DNA of 64,000 bases from Cupriavidus metallidurans CH34 (GTDB taxonomy: Bacteria > Pseudomonadota > Gammaproteobacteria > Burkholderiales > Burkholderiaceae), in assembly GCF_000196015.1 (NCBI RefSeq), contig NC_007974.2, positions 1,984,001 through 2,048,000 of the forward strand, given 5' to 3'. Made by a program: the position numbers and the translations under genes. Under the pieces are notes generated by a model, which had not been told where the DNA came from, did not search any database, and saw only the letters and a program-made list of their open reading frames with translations. The stretch's first letter is position 1. Every line of letters starts with the position of its first letter. Positions 8,305 to 17,179 of the stretch are shown one piece after another.

Positions 8305-9240
8305 TCAGAACGCGACGGCATCGCGGCCCTTTAGCTGCAGCATGTCGCGGGCCTCGTCCGGCGATGCCACGTCGAGGTTCAGCGACCTCAGAATGCCAAC
8401 CACGCGTTTGACCTGGTCGGCGTTGCTGGTGGACAGCTTGCCGCGGTCTTCCCAGAGTGAATCCTCCAGGCCAACGCGGACGTTTCCGCCCATCGCCGCC
8501 GCCATCGATGCAATCGGCATCTGGCTGCGACCAGCGCCGAGCACGGACCAGTAGTAGTCCTTGCCGAACAGGCGCTCCGCGGTGCGGCGCATGTGCATGA
8601 CATCGTCGGCGTGCGTGCCGATGCCGCCCAACAGGCCGAACACGGACTGGATGAAGAAAGGCGGCTTGAGGATGCCGCGATCAATGAAGTGCGCGGCCGT
8701 GTAAAGGTGGCTCGTGTCGTAGCACTCGATCTCGAAGCGTGTGCCGTTGTCGGCGCAGGATTCGAGGATGTAGCGGATCTCCTTGAACGTGTTGCGGAAC
8801 ACACGGTCCTCGGAGCCTTCGAGGTAAGGACGTTCCCAGTCGTGCTTGAACGTCGCGTGCCGGGCGAGCATCGGATAGAGACCGAAGTTCATGGACCCCA
8901 TGTTCAACGAGGCAACCTCGGGCTTGAGTTGAAGTGCCGGCTGCAAGCGTTCTTCCACCGACATGTTGGGGGCGCCACCAGTCGTGAGATTGATCACGAC
9001 GTCCGAACGGGCCGCGATCCGTGGGAGAAACGCACGAAAGAGGGCCGGGTCTTGCGATGGCTGGCCATTCTCCGGGTTTCGCGCATGGAGATGGACAATG
9101 GCCGCGCCAGCCTCCGCCGCGGCAACGGCCTCGTCTTCGATCTCCCTGGCGGTGATGGGGAGATAAGGCGACATTGTGGGGGTGTGAATACTGCCGGTCA
9201 CGGCGCAGGTGACGATCACCTTGCTCTGTGGTGCTGCCAT
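8305..9240 (-). CDS. Beta-keto acid cleavage enzyme (BKACE, DUF849), copy 2
   Basis: A 311-residue BKACE-family TIM barrel. Metal ligands are His50 and His52 (IVHLHARNP), with NLTTGG and VGLEDSLWE (Glu-Asp of the active site) in order. Its length matches characterised BKACE enzymes. It heads the minus-strand pair with the complete SDR. It differs clearly from the 355-residue copy at 2917, so the two may act on different keto acids or successive steps. The divergent neighbour is the TauD-type dioxygenase. Confidence 0.88.
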   Translation of the reverse strand: MAAPQSKVIVTCAVTGSIHTPTMSPYLPITAREIEDEAVAAAEAGAAIVHLHARNPENGQPSQDPALFRAFLPRIAARSDVVINLTTGGAPNMSVEERLQPALQLKPEVASLNMGSMNFGLYPMLARHATFKHDWERPYLEGSEDRVFRNTFKEIRYILESCADNGTRFEIECYDTSHLYTAAHFIDRGILKPPFFIQSVFGLLGGIGTHADDVMHMRRTAERLFGKDYYWSVLGAGRSQMPIASMAAAMGGNVRVGLEDSLWEDRGKLSTSNADQVKRVVGILRSLNLDVASPDEARDMLQLKGRDAVAF

Positions 9241-9440
9241 GGTGGATGCCCTCCGTTACTTCGCTCGAAAATGAACTGCCCGGTGCGATGTCGCATGCTA
9301 CGGAACTTGACCTTCGCAGGCCGCTGCTACGGCCGGAATGTCGCGAATTGGAAAGTGAATGTCCTGCCGAAGTAAGCATGGATGCCTGGAACACCAGATA
9401 CTCGTTGCCAGGCACTTACAAGACAGCAGGAGACATGGAA

Positions 9441-10286
9441 ATGAAGATCAGGCAAATCACCCCTGCGATCGGGGCCGAGATTTCCGGCGTCAACATCGGC
9501 GAGGCGGCACGCGATCCGGCAGTCTTCGCCGAGATCCGCGCGGCGCTGCTCAAGCACCGGGTCCTCTTCTTTCGCAAGCAGGAAATCACGCGCGCCGACC
9601 ACGTGGCCTTCGCCAGCGGCTTCGGCAAGCTGGAAGACCATCCCGTGGTTGGCAGTGTTCCGGACTACCCGGGCCTGGTGAAGGTCTACCGTAGCGACAA
9701 CCCGCACAGCTTCGAGAACAGCTATCACTGCGACGGTCTGTGGCGCCCCAATCCGGCCATGGGGGCTGTCCTGCGCTGCCTCGAATGTCCCGAGATCGGC
9801 GGTGACACCATCTGGGTGAACATGGTGAAGGCGTACGAGGAACTCCCCGATGAGATCAAGTCGAAGATCGACGGCCTGCGCGCCAGGGCCAGCATCGAAC
9901 ACAGTTTCGGGGCGGTAATGACGCCGGAGAACCGCGCGAAGCTGGCGCAGGATCATCCACCGGTGGAGCATCCTGTGGTGCGCATCCACCCGGAAACCGG
10001 CGAGAAGATCCTGTTCGTCGGTGCCTCGTTCACGACGCACTTCACCAACTACAGCACGCCGGCCAACGTGCGCCATGGCATCGACAAATCGCCTGGCGCC
10101 TCGCTGCTGCTCAACTATCTGACCAGCCGCGCCACCATTCCGGAGTACCAGGTGCGCTGGGCCTGGCAGGAGGGAGATGTCGCGGTGTGGGACAACCGCA
10201 GCACGCAGCACTACGCCGTCAACGACTACTATCCGGCGCCGCGCAAGATGGAGCGCGCCGGCATCGTCGGTGATATCCCGTACTGA
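9441..10286 (+). CDS. TauD/TfdA-family Fe(II)/2-oxoglutarate dioxygenase
   Basis: A 281-residue non-haem iron dioxygenase that would hydroxylate a carboxylate, sulfonate or similar substrate with 2-oxoglutarate and O2. The iron triad is visible: His96 and Asp98 in YHCDGLW and a distal His near residue 257 in STQHYAVND, with a 2-oxoglutarate-binding Arg nearby (RKMERAG). The ATG at 9441 is preferred to 9435 because AGGAGA (9428-9433) then has 7-base spacing. The frame is open further upstream without supporting signals. It is divergent from BKACE copy 2 and followed by a small hydrolase. Substrate unknown. Confidence 0.88.
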   Translation: MKIRQITPAIGAEISGVNIGEAARDPAVFAEIRAALLKHRVLFFRKQEITRADHVAFASGFGKLEDHPVVGSVPDYPGLVKVYRSDNPHSFENSYHCDGLWRPNPAMGAVLRCLECPEIGGDTIWVNMVKAYEELPDEIKSKIDGLRARASIEHSFGAVMTPENRAKLAQDHPPVEHPVVRIHPETGEKILFVGASFTTHFTNYSTPANVRHGIDKSPGASLLLNYLTSRATIPEYQVRWAWQEGDVAVWDNRSTQHYAVNDYYPAPRKMERAGIVGDIPY

Positions 10287-10313
10287 GCTGAAAGACAGAG
10301 GAGAGTGCATTCC

Positions 10314-10883
10314 ATGACATCCGGAAACCAGCCAACGGTCGTAATCGTTCCCGGCTTTCGCGATCACATGCCTGAGCACTGGCAGTCACTGCTTGCGGAG
10401 CGCCTGCAGCAGCAGGGGCGAGCGGTGCGCATCGTGCCGCAGATCGATCACGACAAGAGGTTGCGCCGCGCGAGAGTGGAGAACCTCGAGCGTGTCGTCA
10501 GCGGCATCCCAGGGCCGGTCATCCTCGTCGCGCATAGCGTGGGCTGCCTGATTACCGTTCACTGGGCACAGGAGACGAAGTGCGCGGTGCAAGGCGCGCT
10601 GCTTGCTGCGCCGGCCGACTTTGACAACCCCTTGCCGCCCGGATACACCGATCTGCCGACGCTGGCAAAGGAAGGCTGGACGCCGATTCCACGTCGACAA
10701 TTGAAATTCCCGAGCATCGTGGTCGCAAGCCGCAATGATCCGCTCGGAAAATTCGAGCGAATCCAGGAACTGGCGCAGGCGTGGGGCAGTCGTTGCATCG
10801 ACGCCGGGGAAGTCGGGCATCTCGGACCTGTGGATGGCTTTGGCACATGGCCGCTGGCGGAAGAACTGGTTCAGCAACTCTGA
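10314..10883 (+). CDS. RBBP9/YdeN-type alpha/beta hydrolase
   Basis: A 189-residue serine hydrolase of the RBBP9/YdeN family. Visible are VIVPGFRDHMPEHWQ, the nucleophile elbow AHSVGC, an Asp in SRNDP and the catalytic His in GEVGHLGP. The ATG at 10314 is favoured over the GTG at 10305 because GAGGAGA ends too close to the GTG. It starts 27 bases after the dioxygenase, so it is probably co-transcribed. Members have unclear physiological substrates. Confidence 0.8.
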   Translation: MTSGNQPTVVIVPGFRDHMPEHWQSLLAERLQQQGRAVRIVPQIDHDKRLRRARVENLERVVSGIPGPVILVAHSVGCLITVHWAQETKCAVQGALLAAPADFDNPLPPGYTDLPTLAKEGWTPIPRRQLKFPSIVVASRNDPLGKFERIQELAQAWGSRCIDAGEVGHLGPVDGFGTWPLAEELVQQL

Positions 10884-10937
10884 GTCAACGCATCGCGGCG
10901 CTGGCAACCAGCGCCGCGATTCACCGTCGATTCACCA

Positions 10938-11930
10938 TCAGTCCGGCTTGAAGTGGATGGAGCGCAGCAACGCGCCCTGACGCTCGTACGACTCGCGCAC
11001 ATCCTTGAGAAGCTCATCGGTGGTAGCCGGCGAACCGGGCTCCATACCCATGTCCTCGAGCCTTGGCCGGAGCGTCGGAGATTGCGTCACCTTGAGCGTC
11101 GCGTCGCGCATTTTCGTCATCACGGCTGGCGGCACGCCCTGGGCGGACCAGATCCCCATCCAGCTCACGTCCTGCAGGTCTGGATATCCCGACTCGGTAA
11201 AGGTCGGAACGTCAGGCAGCGCGGCCATTCGCCTGGGCGATGCCACCGCATAGGCCCTGAGCTTCCCCGCCTTGATGAACGGCAGCGAAGTCGCCGGACC
11301 GTCAAACATGAGCGGCACCTGTCCACCCATCACATCCTGCAGCGCGGCCGGTGAGCCCTTGTAGCTCACGGTGCCAGCATCGAGCCCGGCAACGCGATTG
11401 AACTGCACACCCATCGTCTGACCGCGCGTGCCGACGCCAAAGTTCGCATAGTCGAACTTGCCCGGCTTCGACTTCACGTACCTGACCAACTCACCGAGGT
11501 CCTTCGCGGGCAGATTGGGATTCCCGACGAGAACGAGACCATATTGCGTAAGCTGAGCAATCGGGACGATGTCCTTGAAAGGGTCGTAGGACACCTTGAT
11601 GGCATGAGGCACTTCCGATGCGATCCCCTTCTGGATCAAGAGGAACGTGTAGCCGTCTCGCGGCGAAGCCAGCATGGTCTGGACGGCGATGGTGCCCCCC
11701 GCGCCCGCCTTGTAGTCGACGATGACCGGTTGGCCAAGCGATGCCTGCAACTCACGGGCAACGAGGCGTGCCACGATATCCGCCGTACCACCCGGGGGAG
11801 CGCCTACGAGTATCCGCACGGGCCTGGTGGGCCAGTCGGCGGCCCGGGCCGCCTCCATGGCCGGCAGCGCAGAACCAAGGACGAGTGCGAGCGCCATGGC
11901 CTGGCGGGCACCGTGAGTGATCCATGTCAT
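10938..11930 (-). CDS. Bug-family periplasmic solute-binding receptor, copy 2
   Basis: A 330-residue Bug receptor with a signal peptide (MALALVLGSALPAMEAARA) and mature start ADWPTRPVRILVGAPPGGTADIVARL. GAGGTIAVQTMLASPRDGYT matches the family. AAAGGAG precedes the ATG at 11930. As with copy 1, no TctAB genes are nearby. It is divergent from the AraC-type regulator, which often controls its divergent neighbour. Two receptors in one island suggest two ligands or different affinities. Confidence 0.9.
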   Translation of the reverse strand: MTWITHGARQAMALALVLGSALPAMEAARAADWPTRPVRILVGAPPGGTADIVARLVARELQASLGQPVIVDYKAGAGGTIAVQTMLASPRDGYTFLLIQKGIASEVPHAIKVSYDPFKDIVPIAQLTQYGLVLVGNPNLPAKDLGELVRYVKSKPGKFDYANFGVGTRGQTMGVQFNRVAGLDAGTVSYKGSPAALQDVMGGQVPLMFDGPATSLPFIKAGKLRAYAVASPRRMAALPDVPTFTESGYPDLQDVSWMGIWSAQGVPPAVMTKMRDATLKVTQSPTLRPRLEDMGMEPGSPATTDELLKDVRESYERQGALLRSIHFKPD

Positions 11931-12161
11931 CGGGGGCTCCTTTCTATCGGACGGGGGTCATCATCGCCATCGATGTGACGATTGCTCAGGGACTCCCGAT
12001 TCGGATCATCCCGCCCTACCCCCCCTTCCCGCTTTGCCTATCGCGTCGTGATTTGGCTTTTGGCGACAGCGATTCCAACGCGGAAAGCCGGGGATCGCCG
12101 ATGAGGCGAATGCAGCGCAAACAACCTTACCTTCGCGCCTGAAGCTCGGGATTCCTCCCGC

Positions 12162-12189
12162 TTGACAACCCATTGCCGCTCTCTATCAT
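12162..12189 (+). promoter_or_regulatory. Sigma-70-type promoter of the AraC regulator gene
   Basis: TTGACA (12162-12167) and TATCAT (12184-12189) are separated by 16 bases and lie 28 bases before the ATG at 12217. This is the best promoter match seen in the window. Confidence 0.6.
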
Positions 12190-12216
12190 GGGCTTTCATT
12201 CTTTAGTCAGTTCCCG

Positions 12217-13260
12217 ATGTCGTTACTTGTCCGGGCCGCAGCCCTCACCAACTACAGCGAGGTCGCTCGTGCCGCCGGGCTCGATCCGGTGCGGATGATG
12301 ATGGACGCAGGAATCAGTCCGAGCGTGCTGCGCGAACCAGATCTCATGATTCCCGTCGAGCGTTACGGTCGCCTGCTTCAGACCTCCGCAACCATGTCGG
12401 GCAACGAGAGCTTCGGGTTGGCCATGGCCGAGTCGCGCCTGCTGTCCAATCTCGGGGCGGTCGGCATGCTGATCCGCGACCAGGCGACGCTGCGTGACTC
12501 CCTTACCCTGCTGATGCGCTATCAACCGTTGCTCAACGGCGCGCAGTCACTGGCGGTCGAGGATTGCGGCGGACGGGTCATCATTCGCGAGGTGCTGATC
12601 GCTGGCAACGCCCATCAACCAACTCGCCAACGGGTTGAATTGGCGCTTGGGGTCATGGTGCGGTTGATACGTCAGCTCATCAAGGCCGACTGGCAGCCGC
12701 AACGCGTGTGCCTGGAACATCCCGCGCCGCACGACCTGAGCGCGCACCACCGGTTCTTCGGTCCCCACGTCGAATTTGATTGTGACTTCAACGGCATCAT
12801 CTGCGCGAAGGCCGATCTCGATGCGCGCAACCCGTGGGCCGATCCGGCCATGGCGCGCTACGCGCAGCAACTGATAGACGAGTCGGCCGTCATGCAACAG
12901 GCGACGATGCTCGAGGACGTGCGGCGCACCATCCTCCTGCTGTTGCCCAGTGGCCGTTGCAGCGCCGAGCAGGTCGCCGATCACCTGGGCGTCGTGTGCC
13001 GCACGGTCCAGCGCCGGCTGGCCGAACGTGGGCAGAGCTTCTCGTCGATGGTCAATGAAATCCGTACGGAGCTCGCGACGCGTCATGTCATCGAGAGCGA
13101 TCGTCCATTGACCGAGGTGGCGACCCTCCTCGGCTTTTCCGCGCCGAGCGGATTCTCGCGCTGGTATCACGCGCAGTTCGGTTGCAGCCCCAAGGAGAGC
13201 CGGGCCGCGCATGGCACCACACGCCGACAGACCGCATCCGCACCAGCGAGCAATGCGTGA
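12217..13260 (+). CDS. AraC-family transcriptional regulator (ArgR/OruR-type)
   Basis: A 347-residue regulator. The N-terminal two-thirds resembles the AraC-type arabinose-binding-like domain found in OruR/ArgR-class regulators (ALTNYSEVARAAGLDP is typical), followed by a C-terminal double helix-turn-helix (VADHLGVVCRTVQRRLAERG and LTEVATLLGFSAPSGFSRWYH). It would sense a small molecule in the cytoplasm and activate or repress the island. It is divergent from Bug copy 2 across 286 bases. It is the only regulator in the catabolic island, hence the probable pathway regulator (inference). Confidence 0.88.
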   Translation: MSLLVRAAALTNYSEVARAAGLDPVRMMMDAGISPSVLREPDLMIPVERYGRLLQTSATMSGNESFGLAMAESRLLSNLGAVGMLIRDQATLRDSLTLLMRYQPLLNGAQSLAVEDCGGRVIIREVLIAGNAHQPTRQRVELALGVMVRLIRQLIKADWQPQRVCLEHPAPHDLSAHHRFFGPHVEFDCDFNGIICAKADLDARNPWADPAMARYAQQLIDESAVMQQATMLEDVRRTILLLLPSGRCSAEQVADHLGVVCRTVQRRLAERGQSFSSMVNEIRTELATRHVIESDRPLTEVATLLGFSAPSGFSRWYHAQFGCSPKESRAAHGTTRRQTASAPASNA

Positions 13261-13417
13261 TGCTGGCCGCAGCTGATCACGCGTAAGCGGCGACCGGAGA
13301 ATCAGCCACTAGCCAGCACGATCCGGCCGATCTCCTTCACGCTGGTCCATCCCCCCAATGACAGTCACACGCGGCAGCCATCAGGCAATCCTGATCGGGC
13401 TTGCGCAATCACCCATG

Positions 13418-13452
13418 AAAAAACCCCGCGTGCGCTTCACGCGCACGCGGGG
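13418..13452 (-). terminator. Rho-independent terminator of acnB
   Basis: Read on the minus strand, CCCCGCGTGCGC and GCGCACGCGGGG form a 12-bp stem (13424-13435 with 13441-13452) around a 5-base loop, followed by six U's (13418-13423). It lies about 50 bases past the acnB stop. This is the cleanest intrinsic terminator in the window. Confidence 0.88.
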
Positions 13453-13504
13453 TTCATCGGACTTCAGTTCGCTCCTCGGCGTCGCCGCCGAGGAACATCG
13501 ACAC

Positions 13505-16096
13505 TTAGATCGACACCGTGTCCGCGACTTCCTTGAAGTCTTCGATCTGGTCGAAGTTCATGTACTTGTAGATCTTGTCGCCGTTGGCGTTCAGCACGCC
13601 CATGTCGGCCATGTACTCTTCCTTGTTCGGGATACGACCCAGGCGCGAGCAGATGGCAGCCAGTTCGGCGGAGCCGAGATACACGTTCGTGTTCTTGCCC
13701 AGACGGTTCGGGAAGTTACGCGTCGAGGTCGACATCACCGTCGCGCCTTCGCGCACCTGTGCCTGGTTACCCATGCACAGCGAGCAGCCCGGCATTTCAG
13801 TACGCGCGCCAGCGGTGCCGAACACGCCATAGTGGCCTTCCTCGGTCAGCTGCTTCTGGTCCATCTTGGTCGGCGGGGCGACCCACAGCTTCACGGGGAT
13901 GTCGCGCTTGCCTTCCAGCAGCTTCGAAGCGGCACGGAAGTGGCCGATGTTGGTCATGCACGAACCGATGAACACTTCGTCGATCTTGGCGCCGGCCACG
14001 TCGGACAGCGTCTTCACGTCGTCCGGGTCGTTCGGGCAGGCCACGATCGGCTCGTGCACGTCGGCCAGATCGATTTCGATCACGGCGGCGTACTCGGCGT
14101 CGGTGTCCGGCTCCAGCAGCTTCGGATCGGCCAGCCATGCTTCCATGGCCTTGATACGGCGCTGCAGGCTGCGCGGGTCCTGGTAGCCTTCGGCGATCAT
14201 CCACTTCAGCAGCGTGATGTTGCTGTTGATGTATTCGATGATCGGTTCCTTGTTCAGGCGCACCGAGCAACCGGCGGCCGAACGCTCTGCGGAGGCGTCG
14301 GACAGTTCAAAGGCCTGTTCCACCTTCAGGTCGGGCAGACCTTCGATTTCGAGGATACGGCCCGAGAAGATGTTCTGCTTGCCTTGCTTGGCCACGGTCA
14401 GCAGACCCTGCTTGATCGCGTACAGCGGAATGGCATTGACCAGGTCACGCAGCGTCACGCCAGGCTGCATCTTGCCCTTGAAGCGGACCAGCACCGATTC
14501 CGGCATATCCAGCGGCATTACGCCGGTGGCGGCGGCAAAGGCAACCAGTCCCGAACCGGCCGGGAAGCTGATACCGATCGGGAAGCGGGTGTGCGAGTCG
14601 CCGCCGGTGCCCACGGTGTCGGGCAGCAGCATGCGGTTCAGCCACGAGTGAATCACGCCGTCGCCCGGACGCAGCGAGATACCGCCACGGGTGCTGATGA
14701 ACTGCGGCAGCGTGTGGTGCGTCTTCACGTCCACCGGCTTCGGATAAGCGGCGGTGTGGCAGAACGACTGCATCACGAGGTCGGCCGAGAAGCCCAGGCA
14801 AGCCAGATCCTTCAGCTCGTCACGGGTCATCGGGCCAGTGGTGTCCTGCGAGCCCACCGAGGTCATCTTCGGTTCGCAGTACGTGCCCGGGCGGATGCCC
14901 TTGCCTTCGGCCAGGCCGCATGCGCGGCCGACCATCTTCTGGGCCAGCGTGAAACCCTTGCCGGTGTCGACCGGGTTCTGCGGCAGGCGGAACAGCGTCG
15001 ACGGGGGCAGGCCCAGCGACTCGCGGGCCTTGGCGGTCAGGCCACGGCCGATGATCAGCGGAATGCGGCCACCGGCGCGCACTTCGTCGAACAGCACGTC
15101 CGACTTCACCTTGAATTCAGCGATGACTTCGCCGTTCTTCAGGGCCTTGCCTTCGTAGGGACGCAGTTCCACCACGTCGCCCATTTCCATCTTCGACACG
15201 TCGAGTTCGATCGGCAGCGCGCCGGCGTCTTCCATCGTGTTGTAGAAGATCGGAGCAATCTTGCTGCCCAGGCACACGCCACCGAAACGCTTGTTCGGCA
15301 CGAACGGGATGTCTTCGCCAGTGAACCACAGCACCGAGTTGGTGGCCGACTTGCGGCTGGAGCCGGTACCGACCACATCGCCAACGTAGGCCACCAGGTG
15401 GCCCTTGTCCTTCAGCGACTCGATGAACTTGACCGGGCCACGCTTGCCATCTTCTTCCGGCTGGAACGCGGCGCCTTCGCGCTTGTTCTTCAGCATGGCC
15501 AGCGCGTGCATTGGGATGTCCGGGCGCGTGGTGGCGTCAGGGGCCGGCGACAGGTCATCGGTGTTGGTCTCGCCCGGCACCTTGAACACGGTGATCGTCA
15601 GCGATTGCGGCAGTTCCGGACGGCTCGTGAACCATTCGGCGTCGGCCCAGCTTTGCAGCACGGCCTTGGCATTGGCGTTGCCCTTGTCCGCCTTTTCCTT
15701 CACGTCGTGGAAGGCGTCGAACATCAGCAGCGTCTTCTTCAGCGCCTCGGCAGCCACGGTGCCCACTTCGGCATCGTCCAGCAGCTCGATCAGCGGCGAG
15801 ATGTTATAGCCGCCCAGCATCGTGCCGAGCAGTTCGGTAGCGCGGGCGCGCGAGATCAGCGGGGTCTTTTCCGAACCCAGGGCCACGGCGGCCAGGTACG
15901 AGGCCTTGACCTTGGCGGCGTCATCCACGCCTGCAGGCACGCGATAGGTAATCAGGTCCAGCAGCGCCTGCTCCTCGCCCGCCGGCGGGTTCTTGATCAG
16001 TTCGATCAGGTCGGCGGTCTGCTTGGCGGTCAGAGGCAGAGGGGGAATGCCAAGCGCAGCGCGTTCGGCGACATGGGCGCGATAGGTATCAAGCAT
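13505..16096 (-). CDS. acnB: Bifunctional aconitate hydratase 2 / 2-methylisocitrate dehydratase
   Basis: An 863-residue AcnB, interconverting citrate and isocitrate in the TCA cycle (and dehydrating 2-methyl-cis-aconitate in the methylcitrate cycle). The N-terminal HEAT-like domain ([21 protein letters not shown]) precedes the swivel and catalytic domains. The 4Fe-4S ligands are visible in [10 protein letters not shown] and [10 protein letters not shown]. Length matches the usual 860-870. The ATG at 16096 gives the conserved start; the extension to 16204 crosses the probable promoter. The gene is monocistronic with its own terminator. Confidence 0.97.
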   Translation of the reverse strand: MLDTYRAHVAERAALGIPPLPLTAKQTADLIELIKNPPAGEEQALLDLITYRVPAGVDDAAKVKASYLAAVALGSEKTPLISRARATELLGTMLGGYNISPLIELLDDAEVGTVAAEALKKTLLMFDAFHDVKEKADKGNANAKAVLQSWADAEWFTSRPELPQSLTITVFKVPGETNTDDLSPAPDATTRPDIPMHALAMLKNKREGAAFQPEEDGKRGPVKFIESLKDKGHLVAYVGDVVGTGSSRKSATNSVLWFTGEDIPFVPNKRFGGVCLGSKIAPIFYNTMEDAGALPIELDVSKMEMGDVVELRPYEGKALKNGEVIAEFKVKSDVLFDEVRAGGRIPLIIGRGLTAKARESLGLPPSTLFRLPQNPVDTGKGFTLAQKMVGRACGLAEGKGIRPGTYCEPKMTSVGSQDTTGPMTRDELKDLACLGFSADLVMQSFCHTAAYPKPVDVKTHHTLPQFISTRGGISLRPGDGVIHSWLNRMLLPDTVGTGGDSHTRFPIGISFPAGSGLVAFAAATGVMPLDMPESVLVRFKGKMQPGVTLRDLVNAIPLYAIKQGLLTVAKQGKQNIFSGRILEIEGLPDLKVEQAFELSDASAERSAAGCSVRLNKEPIIEYINSNITLLKWMIAEGYQDPRSLQRRIKAMEAWLADPKLLEPDTDAEYAAVIEIDLADVHEPIVACPNDPDDVKTLSDVAGAKIDEVFIGSCMTNIGHFRAASKLLEGKRDIPVKLWVAPPTKMDQKQLTEEGHYGVFGTAGARTEMPGCSLCMGNQAQVREGATVMSTSTRNFPNRLGKNTNVYLGSAELAAICSRLGRIPNKEEYMADMGVLNANGDKIYKYMNFDQIEDFKEVADTVSI

Positions 16097-16207
16097 AGGA
16101 ACCTGCTGGTAATAGGGTTGTAACGGTACTGCCGTCTCTGTGAGGACTGGTGCGCAAGGCGGCCAGTTGCGCGTGATTGTAGACCGAAGTCCCCGCCAGA
16201 TCAAATG

Positions 16208-16226
16208 TCTTATATCTTATATAAGA
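16208..16226 (-). promoter_or_regulatory. Tandem ATAAGA element / palindrome upstream of acnB
   Basis: TCTTATAT occurs twice, at 16208-16215 and 16215-16222, and the second copy forms a perfect 12-bp palindrome TCTTATATAAGA (16215-16226). It lies about 112-130 bases upstream of the acnB ATG. It looks like a dimeric regulator site, possibly for a GntR-type TCA-cycle regulator (inference), and may overlap an AT-rich -10 region. Confidence 0.45.
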
Positions 16227-16364
16227 GTCGATACGAGCAAACCGTTACAGATCAATTACTTACCGAAACACGATTCATCTGCCCCCGCAAGCACTTTGCC
16301 GGAGCCCCACTTGGCCGCACGGTGCCGCGCGGACGGACCTGGTGACTCGCCCGCCGTGCCGGTC

Positions 16365-16391
16365 TTAAGTTCCGCTCTTCACATTCGTTAA
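16365..16391 (+). promoter_or_regulatory. Possible sigma-28 (FliA) promoter for the fliL operon
   Basis: TTAAGTTC, an 11-base spacer and TTCGTTAA resemble the TAAAGTTT-N11-GCCGATAA flagellar consensus (about 6/8 and 5/8 matches). It lies 153 bases before the fliL start. The match is only partial. Confidence 0.3.
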
Positions 16392-16544
16392 CCAGCAAGG
16401 AGGCGCAAATGGCGCTCCTATGCACCCGTGCGCCCGACGTCCGCCCAGCTCAAACGGCCAAGCTGAGCGGGATTCCCCCTTTTTATCGGCCCTTTGCTTG
16501 CCTGCAATTCGGGAAGAATGCAGGCATTCCGACACAGGCATCTC

Positions 16545-17033
16545 ATGGCGAACACGCTTTCCCCCTCCCAGACCGGTGGCACCCCGAGCAAGCGCGGCCG
16601 GCTCCTGCTGATCGGCGGCGGTGTGCTGGTGGTGGCGCTGGGCGTTGGCGGCTTCGTGCTGGGCAACATCATCGGTGGCAGCCGTCAACCGGCGGCTCCT
16701 GCTGCCCCGGTGGTGCCACCGCCGATCTTCGTGCCGCTGGATGCGTTCACCGTGAACCTCAAGAGCGAGGATGGCGACCGTTTCCTGCACACCGGCCTGT
16801 CTCTGAAGGTGGCGGACAGCGACACCCAGGCACGGCTGTCGCAGTACCTGCCCGAAGCGCGTAGCCGCATCCTGCTGCTGCTTTCGGCACGCCAGCCAGC
16901 CGATCTCGCCACCGTCGAGGGCAAGCAGAAGCTCGCACGCGACATCCAGGCGACCATCAGCCAGCCGTTTGCCGCAGGCCTACCGCCGCAGAAGATCCTG
17001 GACGTCTTGTTTACATCGTTCGTGGTGCAGTAA
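16545..17033 (+). CDS. fliL: Flagellar basal body-associated protein FliL
   Basis: A 162-residue single-pass inner-membrane protein that associates with the stator and basal body. A basic N-terminus (TPSKRGR) is followed by one membrane helix (LLLIGGGVLVVALGVGGFVLG), a Pro/Ala linker and a periplasmic FliL domain (FVPLDAFTVNLKSEDGDRFLHTGLSLKV) ending in DVLFTSFVVQ. The ATG at 16545 is chosen because it gives the normal short cytoplasmic N-terminus; its ribosome binding site is weak. First gene of fliLMNOPQR, with a 146-base gap before fliM. Confidence 0.92.
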   Translation: MANTLSPSQTGGTPSKRGRLLLIGGGVLVVALGVGGFVLGNIIGGSRQPAAPAAPVVPPPIFVPLDAFTVNLKSEDGDRFLHTGLSLKVADSDTQARLSQYLPEARSRILLLLSARQPADLATVEGKQKLARDIQATISQPFAAGLPPQKILDVLFTSFVVQ

Positions 17034-17179
17034 GCCGTGTGCCTGCCTCGCGAACCCTGAACCAAATCCGATATGAAACTGCCCGCCGAACTTCACCTCT
17101 GCCGCCGCATCGCGCGCGGCGCCTGAAGCCGGCCATGGACCGTTTCATCCTTAAAGCCGTTCACGGGGCAGGACACTAG

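Larger units (their letters stand above)
16097..16544. other. Divergent intergenic region between acnB and fliL
   Basis: These 448 bases hold the acnB control region (ATAAGA repeats at 16208-16226), a possible flagellar sigma-28 promoter (16365-16391) and a strong ribosome binding site with ATG at 16409 in a frame different from fliL. No known RNA family is recognised. Confidence 0.5.

Noticed and set aside
13358..16123. A 921-codon open frame on the plus strand opposite acnB
   Set aside because: It is antisense to a certain aconitase gene, rich in His/Arg/Gln as expected of a GC-skewed shadow, with no domains.
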